A stretch of 64,000 nt of DNA from Rhodosporidiobolus odoratus (lineage: Eukaryota; Basidiomycota; Microbotryomycetes; Sporidiobolales; Sporidiobolaceae): contig JAOANU010000005.1 of NCBI GenBank assembly GCA_034387635.1, positions 1,054,001 to 1,118,000 of the forward strand. The letters are read 5' to 3'. The notes under the pieces were generated by a model that worked only from the letters and a program-made list of their open reading frames with translations, did not search any database and had not been told where the DNA came from. This document shows, one piece after another, positions 32,123 through 44,326 of this stretch; the first letter of the stretch is position 1; each line of letters starts with the position of its first letter. The translations under genes were made by a program, and so were the position numbers.

Positions 32123-35100
32123 TCAAGCAAGTCCGTCGAAGAAGGCCTGTGCCTCTTCGTCAGCGACGCCAACTAGTCCGATCTCGTCTTGCAGGAGATG
32201 CCTGAGGAAGTCGCTCTTCTTCGTGTCGCGGAATTTGGCGATAAAAGAACGAAGACCGGCGTTGTAAGAAGCAGTCGACTTCGTCTGCGGCGACGAGGTT
32301 GTTAGTCAATGCGGCCGTTTCATAAAGGGACAGAGAGAAGGAAAGGTTCGCACCCTCAAAGCCGCGTCCCCAGCGCGTTTCAGCTCATCGGCTGCCGCCC
32401 CGTAGTTCGCTCTGGAGAAGCTAGTCCTTACGAGCTTCTCCGCTTCGGCGAATGCAGCGGCCAGATCACGCCCTTGCGAGGCGAGAGGTGGACCCTCATC
32501 CTCGTCTTCCGTTGCAGGTTCCTCGTCCTCCGTATCGGGCTCGGCATCGTCTTCGTCTTCATCATCGCCGTCGAGTGTGATGCCGCTCTTGACGTCTTCG
32601 TCCTTGACGGCGGGCGAGCTTTGCCCCGAACGTCCGTCCCCCTCCCCGTCAAACTGCATCCCGTCCGGCATAGAGGTGGAAAAGCCGGCATCTTCGTTGT
32701 TCGACGTCCCAGCTGCCGTCGCACCGTTCTTCCTGGCCTTTGACGGGGCGGTACCGAGAATTTCGTCGGCGTCGATGAGGTGGTCGTCGCCGGGCGTGAC
32801 GTAGTTTTGCGTAGACTTGTTGATCTTCTTCGGCTTGGGAGGGACTGATGACATGGACGGAATGAAGAAGACATTCTGTTCAGTACAGGGACGGAAAGGA
32901 AGAAGGGGGAGGAGAGGGAAAGTAACAGGGAAGCGCGAGGGGTGGAAAGGGGATGAAGCAGGGCAGAAGGTATAGCTTACCAAGCTTGATCTCGAATGCC
33001 TTGATGGCAGCATTCCTAGCCTTCTCCGCCTTCTCGACGACAGAGCGAGGCGGATCCATGTACTTGGTCAAGACGGAAGGAACTGGTGGAAGCGATGAGT
33101 CGGGATTGGAAAGGCGGAAGATGAGCGTGTTCTGAATGTTGTGAATGGCGGGAGAGAACGAGTCTTCCACTGTGAACCAGTCAGTGGCGTCGCTGCGGGC
33201 CAAAGTGTCAGCTACTGTCGTCAAGGCTTGCAGCCTGTACTCCCTGTAGGAAGAAGTACAAAGAGCACGCAACGAGATGGGCGTACCCTTCTTCGTCTGG
33301 CGCACCTGCCTCCGATAAGTCCATAGCATCCACGAAAGCGTCCATCGCTTCGTCCATCGCCTCAGTCGGAAGGAACTTGTGATCTTGCAAACGATGGCCC
33401 TTCCGGTTGAAGAGACGGTCGAGGGAAGGGAACGTCAGGGAGCGGATGTCCTCGGCATACGGAAGCTGCGAGGAAAATCGGGTTGAGCTCGGCAGGAGTC
33501 AACCGCAGGGGGACGGGACTCACGCGAGCCCAATAGCAGTATTCGACGCCTTCGTCGTCTAGCTGCGGGAAAAGGATGCCCACTTGCGGGTCTGGCATGT
33601 GCATCCTACCAGTCTTGGACGAGTTGTAGCCTTTCTTGACGAACCGAACGACAGCTGCCGACCTCTTCTCGTTCATGGCGTTAACGAGCGCAGAGAACGT
33701 TTTCTCCGAGGTGATTTGTCCAGGCGCCGCGTAAACGTAGAAGAGGTCGCCCATTCGCCATTCGTAGCGGATCTGTGTATTGTCAGAGGTCAGCGAGCGG
33801 AAACTACGAGTATGGACGAGGGTAGCGAGGCTTACGTCGCTTTGCTTCAAGAAAGTAACGATCTCCATTCCCATCTGCAAGTCGGCAAGCGATCCGGCGT
33901 CGTCTTCGAGATCTCCCACAGGCACGAGACTGCCGCCGTAATAGTAGGCGTCGGTGAGGTTGGCATCGACAGCTTCTCTCCATTCCTCCTCTCCGTCGTC
34001 CTCCTCATCAGATTCCGCTCGTTCTTTCTTCTTCGCCCGCACCTGCGCATCGCTCGCTTCCTTCGACTTGTCCGGAGGGCGATAGAAGAAACGGCGCTCC
34101 GTCAAAACGTTGTGCGAGATGAGGTCTGCATCTTCGTCGGTCCTCTCGGCTAGGCCTTGTTCTTGCAGCGTCTTCTCGTAGTTGACACCAATCTTGGCCA
34201 TGTCGACGTCCTCGCCGGCGAGCATCTGAGCCCTTTGCTCGCGGTTCTGCTTCTCGGCGAAACGAGCTTGACGCTTGATGTTGTCGAGGTCGTCCTCGTC
34301 CGTCTCTTCGCCATCGCCGGTTGCGCCCGAGCGTCGCTTCGTGCCTCTCGGCGCCTGACTCTGACTTTGACTCTGGGAAGCGGCCGCTTGGGTACGGACG
34401 TGCTCGAAGCCACGCATGCTCATCTTCTTCATTGTGGGCGCAGTAGCGGGGGCGATGGCCTTCTTCACCTCGATCCACATGGTGAGCGCACTGTCGGGGT
34501 GAGCTTCAGGGTCACCAAGTTTGAGAGTCATGCGGTCCGCGCGGGAGTTGGTCATGCGGAGCTGCGGGGTCGTGATGGCGGTGATAGCGCGGCGAGCGTT
34601 GGCGATGAGCGAAGGTTGTTCAAGGCGATTGACAAGTTCGTGGAAGTTGGTCTCGTTCTCACGCTGTGAAGATATGGGAAGACAGTCAGCGCACAGCCAT
34701 TAGTGGAATGGGAACGACAAAAAGGTAGGCTTGCCTTGACGTCCGATTTTCCCTCCTCGACGAAGCCGACATCTTCATCGTCAAAGTCCATGCCGCTGCG
34801 AAAGGATGATCCTATCAGCATGAGACAGTGAGGGATGTAGAGATGACTCACACCACTGTCAAGCTGATCGCCTTGTCGTTCATCTGGTTCACTACGCCGG
34901 TGAGCCCATCCCAGTCGATTTCGGACTCGCCGTCGGTCAAGATGCAGATCTCCTTCGTATATTTGGCGGCTTTTGGATTGGCTCCGAGCGTTTCGATACC
35001 GAGAATGAGAGCGCTGAAGGCTGCGCAGGCAAGGTAACTCATGATACGACCAAGCTAGGCTGAGTAAATAGACAACGTACCGTCGCCGTCCGGGCCTTCC

Positions 35101-35588
35101 CCCGCAGCAGCATCGTCTATACGCGGTAAGAGCGATTGATCCATCGAGTAGGTGAACGGTAGTAGCTCGTAGCAATGTCGGTAAGGATCCGCCTTGCGGT
35201 CAAATGGTTCGCCGTGCTCGTTTGCTTTTTCCTTCGCCCGAGTTGTGAGGACGTTCTTCGTCTTGGCGTGAGCGAAGCAGATGACGCCGAAGGGAGTAGT
35301 CTTGAGCTCGCGCATGATCTGCGGGTGTGAGGGCATCAGCGGTCGAACAGGAGAAGCTCGAAGGGGAAAAACACACCCGTTGGACGACCTTTGCCTTGAC
35401 ATACTGCTTGGCGATAGCGATCGCTGGTACCCGAGCCTTTCCTTCCCCCAGCGTGACCGTCCTCAGCCTATCCATCGAGGCGCTGCAGTCGATGAGAAAG
35501 AGGGTCGCAGTTTTAGGTGACTGAGAAAGGGGGACGAAGTCAGCTCGACGAGGAAGCGATGCGAAGGGATCAGACTGACGAGCGCCAT
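32123..35588 (-). CDS. KU80: Ku80 subunit of DNA-end-binding Ku heterodimer
   Basis: Nuclear double-strand-break sensor for non-homologous end joining and telomere protection. Exon 1 is only ATG GCG CTC (35588-35580), then SPKTATLFLIDCSASMDRLR opens the von Willebrand A domain. TPFGVICFAHAKTKNVL, EICILTDGESEIDWDGL and ISLTVVGMDFDDED follow. The Ku beta-barrel core contains GMEIVTFLKQSDIRYEWRMG, VVRFVKKGYNSSKTGRM and GVEYCYWARLPYAED. The C-terminal arm has LTKYMDPPRSVVEKAEKARN, then an acidic linker, and a helical end DEEAQAFFDGLA resembling the DNA-PKcs-type C-terminal helical domain. A TQ/SQ cluster lies at about 34361-34393. Many short introns. Confidence 0.92.
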
Positions 35589-36260
35589 CTTTCAGAACCG
35601 TTCTGAGAGTGTCTCACGTAGGTTTGGCTTTGTTACGTTGATACGACTGTCGAGAATGCGTGTAACAGGTCAAGAGAAGTTAATTAAACCAATGTCAAAT
35701 CCAAGGATCACCCGCTTGCTCGGCTTGAAATCACACTGTACTCTGTGACAGTAGCCTACACTGCTACAACAAAGCCGCCCACTTCGACTCCGCTTTACCG
35801 CGGTCTGCTGTCTCCCTCCTCGTCGTTCCGTTCAAAGATCGACTCAACCTCGCTCTCATCGCCGGGCAAGCGCTGGGTAGGATGCGAACGGAGGTACAAT
35901 CGGGCGTGTGTAGCTCGGGTCCGCACGCTTCAAGGCTACGTGGCAGCATCGGTGCGCTTCTACCCTTCGTCGATTCATCCATCATATCGCTGCTCTGCGT
36001 CGCAGACATAGATTCCTGGCACCCTGCTGTGCTCTTACGACGCTCACAGCCTAGTCTGCCTAGTTCCTGGGGAAGAACGAGCTTGCGCCGCGTCCTTACC
36101 TAATTCCGACCAGCTCCGTTGTCTCGCGTTCTTCTTCTCTCCCCCGCCTCGCGAACTCGTTCGCGCCACAAAACGGTCCCGGAGGGCCTTCTAGCAATGG
36201 TGACTGTCTTTCTCACGGTTGTATCACTCGGTCTCGCCGCAAAAACGAGCACTTTGCGCC
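35589..36260. other. Divergent intergenic region, KU80 / RTA1-like
   Basis: About 670 bp between starts at 35588 (-) and 36261 (+). A plus-strand frame of 88 codons at 35745-36011 has no ATG, no homology I recognise and no consistent splicing, so I do not call it. The stretch 36110-36255 resembles a leader. Confidence 0.4.
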
Positions 36261-37245
36261 ATGTCCGCCTCGCCTTCCAACAGTTCTTCCGCTGGCCTTT
36301 CCCTCACGGGCGGCATTCCGACCAAGAGCCAGGATCTTGCAGCGTGCGTATACTCTGCTCGTGCCCCCGCGGCGGTCGACTCGTGACTGACACGACTGAT
36401 TTGTCACTTCGCAGCTCGATCACATTCGTCGTCGCTTTCGCCCTTATCATCATCCCCCTCGCAGGCAGGCGCTGGCACTCCGCCTCGTCACGCACAGCCA
36501 CCCTGATCCGCCACAGCATCGTCTTAGTCGCCCGCAACGCTACCTACGTTATCCGCGCCATCGAAGCAGACGGCAACCGCTCGAAGGGACTTGTCATCGA
36601 AGAGCAGGTGCGGTCTCTTCGTCGCCTCTTTCACAATATCCACTGACTTTGGGCCCATGCATGTCGCAGGTGCTGCTCCTTGCTGGTCTTGTACCCCGAC
36701 TCGAGCCTCTCGTCGTCCGCCTGCGGGCGCATATTCGCCGGGATTGGGTTCCTCAGCCGCCTGCTCGTGAGCGGGCGAAACAGAAGCGAGTCACGGCTCG
36801 GTCGCGCGCTTTAGTTGTCCTTCGACTCGGCGTGGTCATCGCCGTCGTACTGAGTATTGCAGTAAGTCTCGGATCGGGCTTTGCGCCAGCGTTGCGCACC
36901 ACAGTCACAACAGTTCCGCTTCGTCGACCTCCCTTCCCTCCCCGCCCGCGAAGGCTGGCTCCAAGGCAGGAGATGCTATGGATAACTCTGATGTTGCGGC
37001 ACAGCTCAAGACGTACCGGTCCGCTCCCTTTTCCTTCGCTGCCCTTCCTTCGATGTCTTCTTGTTGTGATCTTCTGTTGACGCTCTTGCCATTCCTTCAG
37101 GGAACTGCAAGGAGGAATGATCAGCGACACTGACTCGTCACACAGCACTCGACGCACCATGTCATCCTCCGCAGAGTTCAGCTTCGACAGGGCGCGGCTT
37201 GCTCGGAATTTGATACCGCGACTTTGTCGGAGAGGGGTCGCGTAG
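36261..37245 (+). CDS. RTA1-like membrane protein, apparently shortened
   Basis: N-terminal half of a multi-pass membrane protein. Starts MSASPSNSSSAGLSLTGG, IPTKSQDLAA. Helices follow: SITFVVAFALIIIPLAG, then RHSIVLVARNATYVIRAIEA with DGNRSKGLVIEEQ, then VLLLAGLVPRLEPLVV and VVLRLGVVIAVVLSIA. The order TKSQDLAA / YVIRAIEADGN / EEQ-LLLAG is typical of the basidiomycete RTA1/RTM1-like seven-helix group. After the next intron the frame reads KAGDAMDNSDVAAQLKTYR. It then goes straight into a hydrophilic tail (SHSTRRTMSSSAEFSFD) ending at TAG 37243-37245. The expected last three or four helices are absent. The acceptor before KAGD (GCGAAG) is poor, so the model or the gene itself may be defective. 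Confidence 0.55.
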
Positions 37246-38326
37246 ACTACGGCGGCGGCGAGTCCTGTGTGTGCATATCAGTATCTTGAGTGCCTTCGCC
37301 ATCCACGGCAGGCAATGGAGACTCGCTCACCATCAACGGCGTATGGAACTGAGGGTGCAGCAAGGTGAAGCTTCGCTATGACCTATAGTGCCGCGTCCGC
37401 CACGTCGAGACAGCAGATACCGGTCGGTGACGCAGATGATACCATAGTGGCGCGTACTAGGGCGAAGGTAATGAGATTTGTCTGGAATGGGAAAAAGGCG
37501 GCGGAAAGAAAAGTAGCAGAGGAGATTGCACTCCGGGGCAAAAATTGCTTTGCGCAACGGATGGTCCGATCTTCGTCAACACCGAGGCTGCACCGCACCC
37601 AAGCAAGCGAAAGGAGATAGTTAAGGCGGGAGACACAGTTGAGAAGGTCAAAGCGTTCCGAGGCGGCACCTTGCGCCAGAGTCTGTACCGGCAATAGGCG
37701 TTCAAGCGACCGAACAAAGTCAGATATACCTATTGTCCAGGGTAGAAAGGCATGTCGGACAGATGGAGGGTGGCGAAGTGACTGAAGGTGAGATTGTAGG
37801 ATTACCGTCTTGCCCCTGGTGTAGGTCAAGTATGGGATGTGGGGCACTACGCATTGCTCGCGAGTACTGGCCCACTAAAGCTTGTCTGGGTGAAGGCAGC
37901 GCAGCGACGGGGCTTCTCAGACAAGCCAGGACAGAGAGAAAGGCAGGACGGGAAGAAAAGGCTCCCAGGTGACGACTGGAGACCAGGCGTCGCACCGTCA
38001 GGCCCTGTAAATGCGCGACCTCTGGAGTATTCTATAAGACACTACCCAGCCAATAAGCGGGATCCTTGGAAGTCATACTGTCGCAGCGCCGTTTCCCCCC
38101 AACATGATTTAGCCCCTCGTGGCAGCCCCACGAAGGATGCGAACGAAGGATGCGAACGAAGGATGCGAACGAAGGATGCGAACGAAGGATGCGAAGGAGA
38201 CTGATGCAGATTATATTTGTCTCTGGTAAGCTACGCTACAGCAAGCGGTTATTATGTACGACAAGTCGGGAGGAAGAAAAAAGTGCAATACGAAGAAAGG
38301 AGTACGTCGACTAGTTCCTATGTGCT
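37246..38326. other. Intergenic region with minisatellite; no recognised gene
   Basis: About 1.1 kb. On the minus strand, 37383-37995 stays open in two overlapping frames but has no ATG-started, family-like protein. The tandem repeat at 38130-38194 is the only clear element. It should also hold the 3' ends of the convergent flanking genes. Confidence 0.4.
38130..38194 (+). repeat. 13-bp minisatellite, five tandem copies
   Basis: Unit ACGAAGGATGCGA is repeated five times without change. The unit length is not a multiple of three, so each copy shifts frame and the array is unlikely to be coding. It lies 130 bp beyond the stop of the allergen-like gene, in or near its 3' UTR. Confidence 0.9.
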
Positions 38327-39856
38327 TTAGATGCGGTTGTGCGATGGCGCGTTCGGGCCAGCGCCAACACCGCCGGTAGTACCCTGAGCGGTGGTGGTAG
38401 AGGGGACCGAGCCGGAGTTGGCAGTCTTGTCGTTAAGCGAAGTCAAACCGAGCTGCTCAGTGAGGGTCTCGGCGGGACCTTGAACCGTGCGCTCGCAGTC
38501 GCGGTTGTCCTTGTGGAGGAGGAGGTTGGCGTCGTGCTTGAGCTTCGAGGCGAGGTCACCGCCACCGGCGGTGAAGCTGTTCGATTGCGCAGATGTCAGC
38601 CCAAGGCTCTAGTCGAGCGTAGAAGGGAACAGACGCACTCCTTGAGGGACATGGGCTCGTGACTAACGCTCGAGTGGACGATGGGAGCCTCGTGGGTAGT
38701 CTGGTGAACGGGAATGACGGTCTGCGAGGATAAAAGGAAGGTTGAGAAGGTCAGCTCCGATGCGTCGCTGTGAACTCAAAGGGGAGAAGCTCACGTGGAT
38801 GCGGTGGTGCTCGTGGGTGTCGCGCTCAACAACGGGCTGGACGACGTGGTGGACGTGGTGCGAGACGTTCTCCACAACCTGCTCGCCCCTGTCGATGATA
38901 ACCTTTTCGCGAGGAGCCTCGACGACCGAGTCCTTGGCAGTGTTGAGCGCAGCGAACTGAGCCCTGTCCTCGTCCGTGGCGACGTGGGATTCTGTCAGAG
39001 AGGAAAAGATAAGTCTCATGGCTAGTACAGGAAAGAAGGGCGGACTGCGTGCCCTTGATTTTGGTAACGGGTACGGCCTTCTCGTGGTGAACCTCAGAGG
39101 CGTGCTGAGTGTCGAGCACGGGCTGGACGTGGTGCTGGACGTGGTGCACTGCAAGCAAGAGTCAGCTGCGGTTAACTCGAGCGGGAAGGGAGGAGAACGT
39201 ACCGTGGCGGTCGACCTCGCGCTGGCGCTCAATCTCCTCAACCTCGTGGTGGTGACGGGTCTCGTCTGAAGAAGCAGAAGGCGTCAGTACCGGAGACTCC
39301 AAGAGTGGAGGAGGGCGAAAACGTACGGGTCACCGGGGCAAGGTGCTGGTGGTCGTGCGAAGCCTTGGCCGCCTCAACCTCGCTCAAGATACCGTCCTGC
39401 TTGGGCTGATTGTGGCGGTGACCAGGAGGGTGAGCGTGCTCCTTGATGTGCTCGACACCCTCAGCAAGCTTGCCCTCAACGCCGCGACCGTGGGTAGCGG
39501 TGGTGGTGGGGGAAGAAGTGGTAGCAGCAGAGGAGGGGCCACGCTGGCCAGCGGCGAGGGTAGCGTCGGGAACGGAGCGGTCGCCAGCAGAGGTGTGGGT
39601 CGGGGTAGTGCCGACGTCGGCGGAGGAGCGGTCACCAGCGGAAGAGTAGGACGGGGTCTGGGTCTCGTGACCGACGCGGGAGGAAGAGCCGGACGAGGTG
39701 CGGTGAGCGTTGGCGTCCTCCTGCTCAGTGGTGAAGTGGCCCGAAGGAGACTTGTGCTCGTCGCTGGAGAAAACCTGCGTAAAGAAATGGTCAGCATGAT
39801 CGAGCGGGTCAGAGGGAGGGGGAAACAATACGGCGAACCTGCTTGATCTTGTTCAT
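38327..39856 (-). CDS. His-rich allergen-like stress protein
   Basis: Hydrophilic, His/Glu/Val-rich protein resembling fungal proteins annotated as allergen or IgE-binding protein; biochemical function unknown. Exon 1 encodes MNKIKQ from ATG 39856. The middle is Ser/Thr-rich (SSGSSSRVGHETQTPSYS) with two related SAGDRS segments. Then come EGKLAEGVEHIKEHAHPPG and histidine repeats: DETRHHHEVEEIERQREVDR, VHHVQHHVQPVLDTQHASE, VVENVSHHVHHVVQPVVERD, and TVIPVHQTTHEAPIVHSS. These HHV-QPV blocks are internal duplicates. It ends AGPNAPSHNRI at 38327. No signal peptide or membrane helix. Head end faces the 1.2-kb gap at 39857-41081. Confidence 0.7.
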
Positions 39857-41081
39857 GTCGATAATGGCTTGAGTGGGTTGGAAGAGTAGCTAAGATAGAG
39901 TGCAGTGAAAGGAGCTTGGTGAGGAAGCGAAACAAGCTGTGTCGAGCCGGCTCTTGTAGGCGCAGGAGGGACGCCTTGCAGAGGAGACTGACGTCGTCGA
40001 ACCTGGATGGTGGAGACTTGACGACATGCTCGGCAAGGTCGATCAGAATGTGTGCGCATGCATCGGGCTAAACAGCTAATCGGACCAATCCGGACTCAGT
40101 GAACCAGGTCTCCGAGCTGATAGCCATCGCCGGGCCTGATGTGAATGACGGCAGTGCAGCGTGAGAACGCGCTAGCTTAAACCTGACGCTCTCGCCCACC
40201 CACCATCATATAGCTGCCCTGCGCTTATCCACGCCTTGACGACTGCTGACCAGCGTTTAATTGACTAGTCAAGGGCAGGAGAAGGATAGAGAGGCCGGTG
40301 CTTGAAGGGTTGCTGATGCGATCCCCGGGTGATCAATGGAGATAGTCAAGTTCTTGTCTTGACTTGTGGTGGTTGTCCCTGCCACCACTCTGCAGTGCGG
40401 GGCCCTGCGACCCTCCTCCGACTCTGCACCCACTCTCGACCGCATTCAGCACCAATCGGTAACATGCCGCGTCTCGCCATTCATCGACTCCGCCAAGCGC
40501 GAGGCGGGAACCCGCAGCGAGGTAGGCTTTGACCGGCAAGTTTACGTCGTACCGAGTACGGCGCGGACTTCTTGAGGACGAGCTGAGGATGAAGAGGAGG
40601 TCGGGTAGCGACTCGACGAATTGAGTGGGTAGCGGACGACGGCGGGGCGGAACGGGTGGTTGCCCTGTTGCACCGGTATCTCTGCCAGCCAGTGGGGTCG
40701 TAAGGGAGAAAAGCGCGCAGGGCATCAAGCAGAGGGAGAAGGCGGCGGAGAGCGTTGACGAGGAAAAGGACCGCAACGGCTCGGTGTGTTGCCGCGCAGA
40801 GGATAGGAGCGCAAAGTGCGAGGCAGGCTGGTGTTTGTGCGTCGTCAGCGAGGCGCCAGTGTACAGGCGGAAAGCGACACGAGTGAAAGCAGAGTCGAAG
40901 CGAAGGAGTGCGCCGGGGGGGAAGCGTTTGGAGTGCGAGCTTTGCCAGCGGGACTTTACGATAAATCCTCAAATGTGTAGAAGGCATGGAAAGCAATGGT
41001 GCAATACAAACAACTCCGTCTCTGCTTCATCCCTTCTTAAGCCGTTCCCCCGCCGTTCTTCTCTACTCAGCTCAACACGTG
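39857..41081. other. Long intergenic region; no recognised gene
   Basis: 1.2 kb between the start of the allergen-like gene and the stop of the VCX1 gene, both on the minus strand. This is likely a long upstream control region for the allergen-like gene. Frames of 150-185 codons exist on both strands at 40333-41182, but they lack family resemblance and overlap one another antisense. Confidence 0.4.
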
Positions 41082-44041
41082 TTATTGCAGCGTCGATCCG
41101 GTCGGATCGTAGTAGAAGAAGACCTGCAGGGAGTACAAAGTTGACGGCCGGGGTGGAAGTGCGGAACAGGGAACGCAAATAGCGATTAGTCGCCGTATAA
41201 CTCCAAAGTTCTGATGTTGTAGAGTTGAATAGGTGACTTACAAGGGCGATGATGAGGTAAATCAGGCACAGACAGAAACCTCTGCGGTAGAGTACAGTGA
41301 TAGTCAGAACGGGAAAGTCCGGAGCGAAGGAGGAGGAGGTGGAAGAAGCGTACTCGAGCCAATTGGTTCTGCCATCCGATGCGGCGAAAGAAACGGCTAC
41401 GATCGAGAGGAAGAGGACGACAGTCTCGAACTCGTCGACTGCAGATGAGCAAGGAAGGACGAAGAGAAGAGGGACAATCAGCCAGCGGTCCAATAAGCCG
41501 TACCAATCCGACAAATGAAGGAAGCGTACAGTACTGCGGATGGAGGACGCGAGGATCAGTGTCAGTCATAGCTCAGACAGGTCGAAAGGAACCCACGCAC
41601 GAAGGTCAGAGGCTGGCCGATGCACCAACCCAAAAGAACAAGGATGGGCACAACTAGCAATGCGATCTGCACTGAACTACCGATGGCGACCGTGATGGAC
41701 AGGTCGAGCTTGTTCTTCGTAGCGACCGTGACGGCAGTGACATGCTCGGCGGCATTACCGATGATGGGCAGGAGAATCAGGGAAACGAATTGTTCAGAGA
41801 CGCCGCCGCCCTCGACGAGACCTTCAATGGACGAGACGAGCCTGGAGGAGGGCAAGTGCAAGGTCGATTCAGAGAGAGCCCGAGAGCCCGAGAGCGCATT
41901 CTCAGGATGGCGGAACGCAGGATTACGCACCATTCTGCAGTCACACCGGTGATCACTGTAACGAAGAGAAGAAGGAGGATAGCCACCCTGCCACTGAGCT
42001 TCGGAACGTGATGGTCGAGCGAGTCTTCAGAGCTTGATGAAGAGGACGAGGAAGTATCGGAAGAGCCATCGTCGGAACTGCTACCCCAACTCGGCAAGGA
42101 GGGAATACGGAAGACAGCGCCTTCGGGAGGGACGGGACCATCGAGGGGGTTGTGCACCGGCACAATGGGCATAGCCGAAGGCTCGGCGTTCGGGTCGATT
42201 GCTGCAGGTGGCGCGTATAGGTAGGCGTGGGTCCAGAGGGTGAAGGTGAGGTAGCCGAGGTAGGCGAAAAGTAGCACGATGGCAACACCGTGACTGATCT
42301 TGAGCACCTTGTCGTCGGTGACATCGATGGTTTCGGTGGCGTTGTCCTCGACAAAAGCGTGGAAGGCGACAGGGATGATGAACGCTGCGCGGGAGCGAGA
42401 TGAGCGCTCTTTCCTGCACTTGAGGAGAAAGGGTTATAGACTGACCGACAACACTCAGAATCAACATATTCAGATTGACGTGAGCAGCACCAATAGAGTA
42501 AGTTTGCTCGTGGAAGCGGACACCTCCCGCAAAGTAGCACATCTTTGCGTGCAAGAGGAAAGGGAAACGGTCAGCTTGGTACGGTGGAAAGAGGACAGGA
42601 AGAGTGGCGCACCCCGAGGACAAGTAAGCAGTTCGAGAGAATCGACCCAAGCATGGACGAGCGCACGACGTCGAGCTCGCCCTTGACGAGGGCGAGAATG
42701 GCTGTTTCCAGATGCAAGTTGTACATTAGGAATCTCGTCAAGTACGCCTGGCGGGATAGGGACATACCAATGATGAGCTCGCTACAGCGTTGATGACAGG
42801 GGTGAAGCGGAGAGAGGCGCGAGGAAGGCAACGGGTAAGTTCTGTGTGTCAGCTCCGGTGAACTCGGCAAATTCAAGACCGCCGCTTACACGGCGTTTCC
42901 GAAGGTAGCGTTGAGGAGACCTGCTCGAGGACCCGTCAATATGGTATACAAACAAGACAACGAGACGAAGTGGCGTACCGCCAAGAGTCTCTCCCACGCG
43001 CAGGGCCAAATCCTCGGTCGCGAAACCCAACAGTCCAGCAAGAGGGACGATAGCTGCACATAGAAAGGTCAGCCTCGACAGCGATACCACGTTGGGCCTC
43101 AAGTATACCTATAGCGCTCATGACAAAAGTAACGACAGAACTCTGATGACTGCGAAAGGAAAGGCCCAGGTCAGCTTGACGCAGCCGCCGGAGGAATGAG
43201 AAAACTACGTACGAGAAATGCATAGCCCAAGAGACTGGGACGAAGACGAGTAGCAAGTTCAGCCAACTATAAGTGACGCTGTGTATGACGATAAATTAGT
43301 ATAGAGTTGCGACCCGGTATTGTAGTTGCAATACAGAGTTGGACGCGCGAAGAGAAGAAGGGACAGCGAGAAAAGCGCACATGTTTCTACAAGACGAGCG
43401 CCATCCGGGGGGCTTGGCGACGGGTATCTTCAGGTTAGGACGTATCAAGTCATCGATGTCCACGAGAGAAGTGCCAGAATTAGAGGGGTAGGAACGAGCA
43501 AAAGTCAGCCTCGCTCTTGACACCCTGAACACAGTCCTCCCAGTCTCCTCCGTCTTTGGGGCTTCTCGAGGAACGACCATCTCCACGAAGGCTCTGACGC
43601 TTCCTGATCGGCGAGATGGGGGGCTCAAGCGGGAGGCAGACTCACGGCTGGGGTTGCCAAACTCGCCAGGGCTTGTGTCCCCTTCCTGATAAGACCGGGC
43701 GTAGGTTCGGATTGCGACCTCTGAGCGCTGTTGACGCGTTCCGGCGCTGCCGGAGCACTAGACGCCCTCACGGGCTTGGGTCGACGGCGACGAGGTCCTT
43801 CACTCCCTCTCCTGTAGCGATTCGCCGCTCCGGGTATTTCTCCTGCTCCAACCGACGCTGGCTCTTCTGTGATTCTTCCGCTGACGATGTGCTCCTCGTC
43901 CGGCACGTCCTCGATTGTACCTAGTTCAGCCTGGCTGAGCGATCGAGCGAAGGAATCGTCAGCTTGAGGGCGACCTGGCGAAGTGTAGGCTCGAGTTGGG
44001 TGAGCCGGCAGTGAGAGCGCGTCGTTGTCCTTCTCCTTCAT
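41082..44041 (-). CDS. VCX1: Vacuolar Ca2+/H+ exchanger (CAX family)
   Basis: Vacuolar cation/proton antiporter that sequesters cytosolic Ca2+. The N-terminus from ATG 44041 (MKEKDNDALSLPAH) is hydrophilic and probably autoregulatory. The c-1 repeat contains LNATFGNAVELIIG; the c-2 repeat contains LLPIIGNAAEHVTAVTVA with the paired acidic GN-x-x-E motifs of the CAX family. Other helices read LNMLILSVVGSVFIIPVAFH, HGVAIVLLFAYLGYLTFTLW and GRVAILLLLFVTVITGV. A Ser/Asp acidic loop (SSSSSSSSEDSLDHH) separates the halves. The end is DGRTNWLEGFCLCLIYLIIA, then VFFYYDPTGSTLQ in a last small exon, with TAA at 41082. Identity firm. Confidence 0.92.
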
Positions 44042-44326
44042 GTGTTGGACGAAGCAAGTAACGAATATAGAAGGCCAAGAGACGATCAAAACGACGCAGT
44101 GGAGGCAGAATATAGAATAGGAGCGGCTGTGCAAGTCTCAGAAATTGCTCAGTGCTCAAAAGCCGGACAGGCGTCGTACACGCATAGAATGAGTATGATG
44201 GTTGAGCGGCTTGAAGCGCGCGAGGTTTTTACAACGAAAAAGAATGAACGGGAAAGCCTGCTACCCAAAAATACTAAAGTCTACACAGCTCGAAAACACC
44301 TAGTCTACAGTCCTACCGCGCCAACA

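Noticed and set aside
37383..37995. Overlapping minus-strand frames between the RTA1-like and allergen-like genes
   Set aside because: No ATG start, no consistent splice joins and no family resemblance.
40625..41182. Plus-strand open frame with a Cys/His pattern (CELCQRDF ... RRHGKQWC) like a zinc finger
   Set aside because: Spacing does not fit C2H2 or other known fingers, there is no convincing start, and it runs antisense into the VCX1 3' end.
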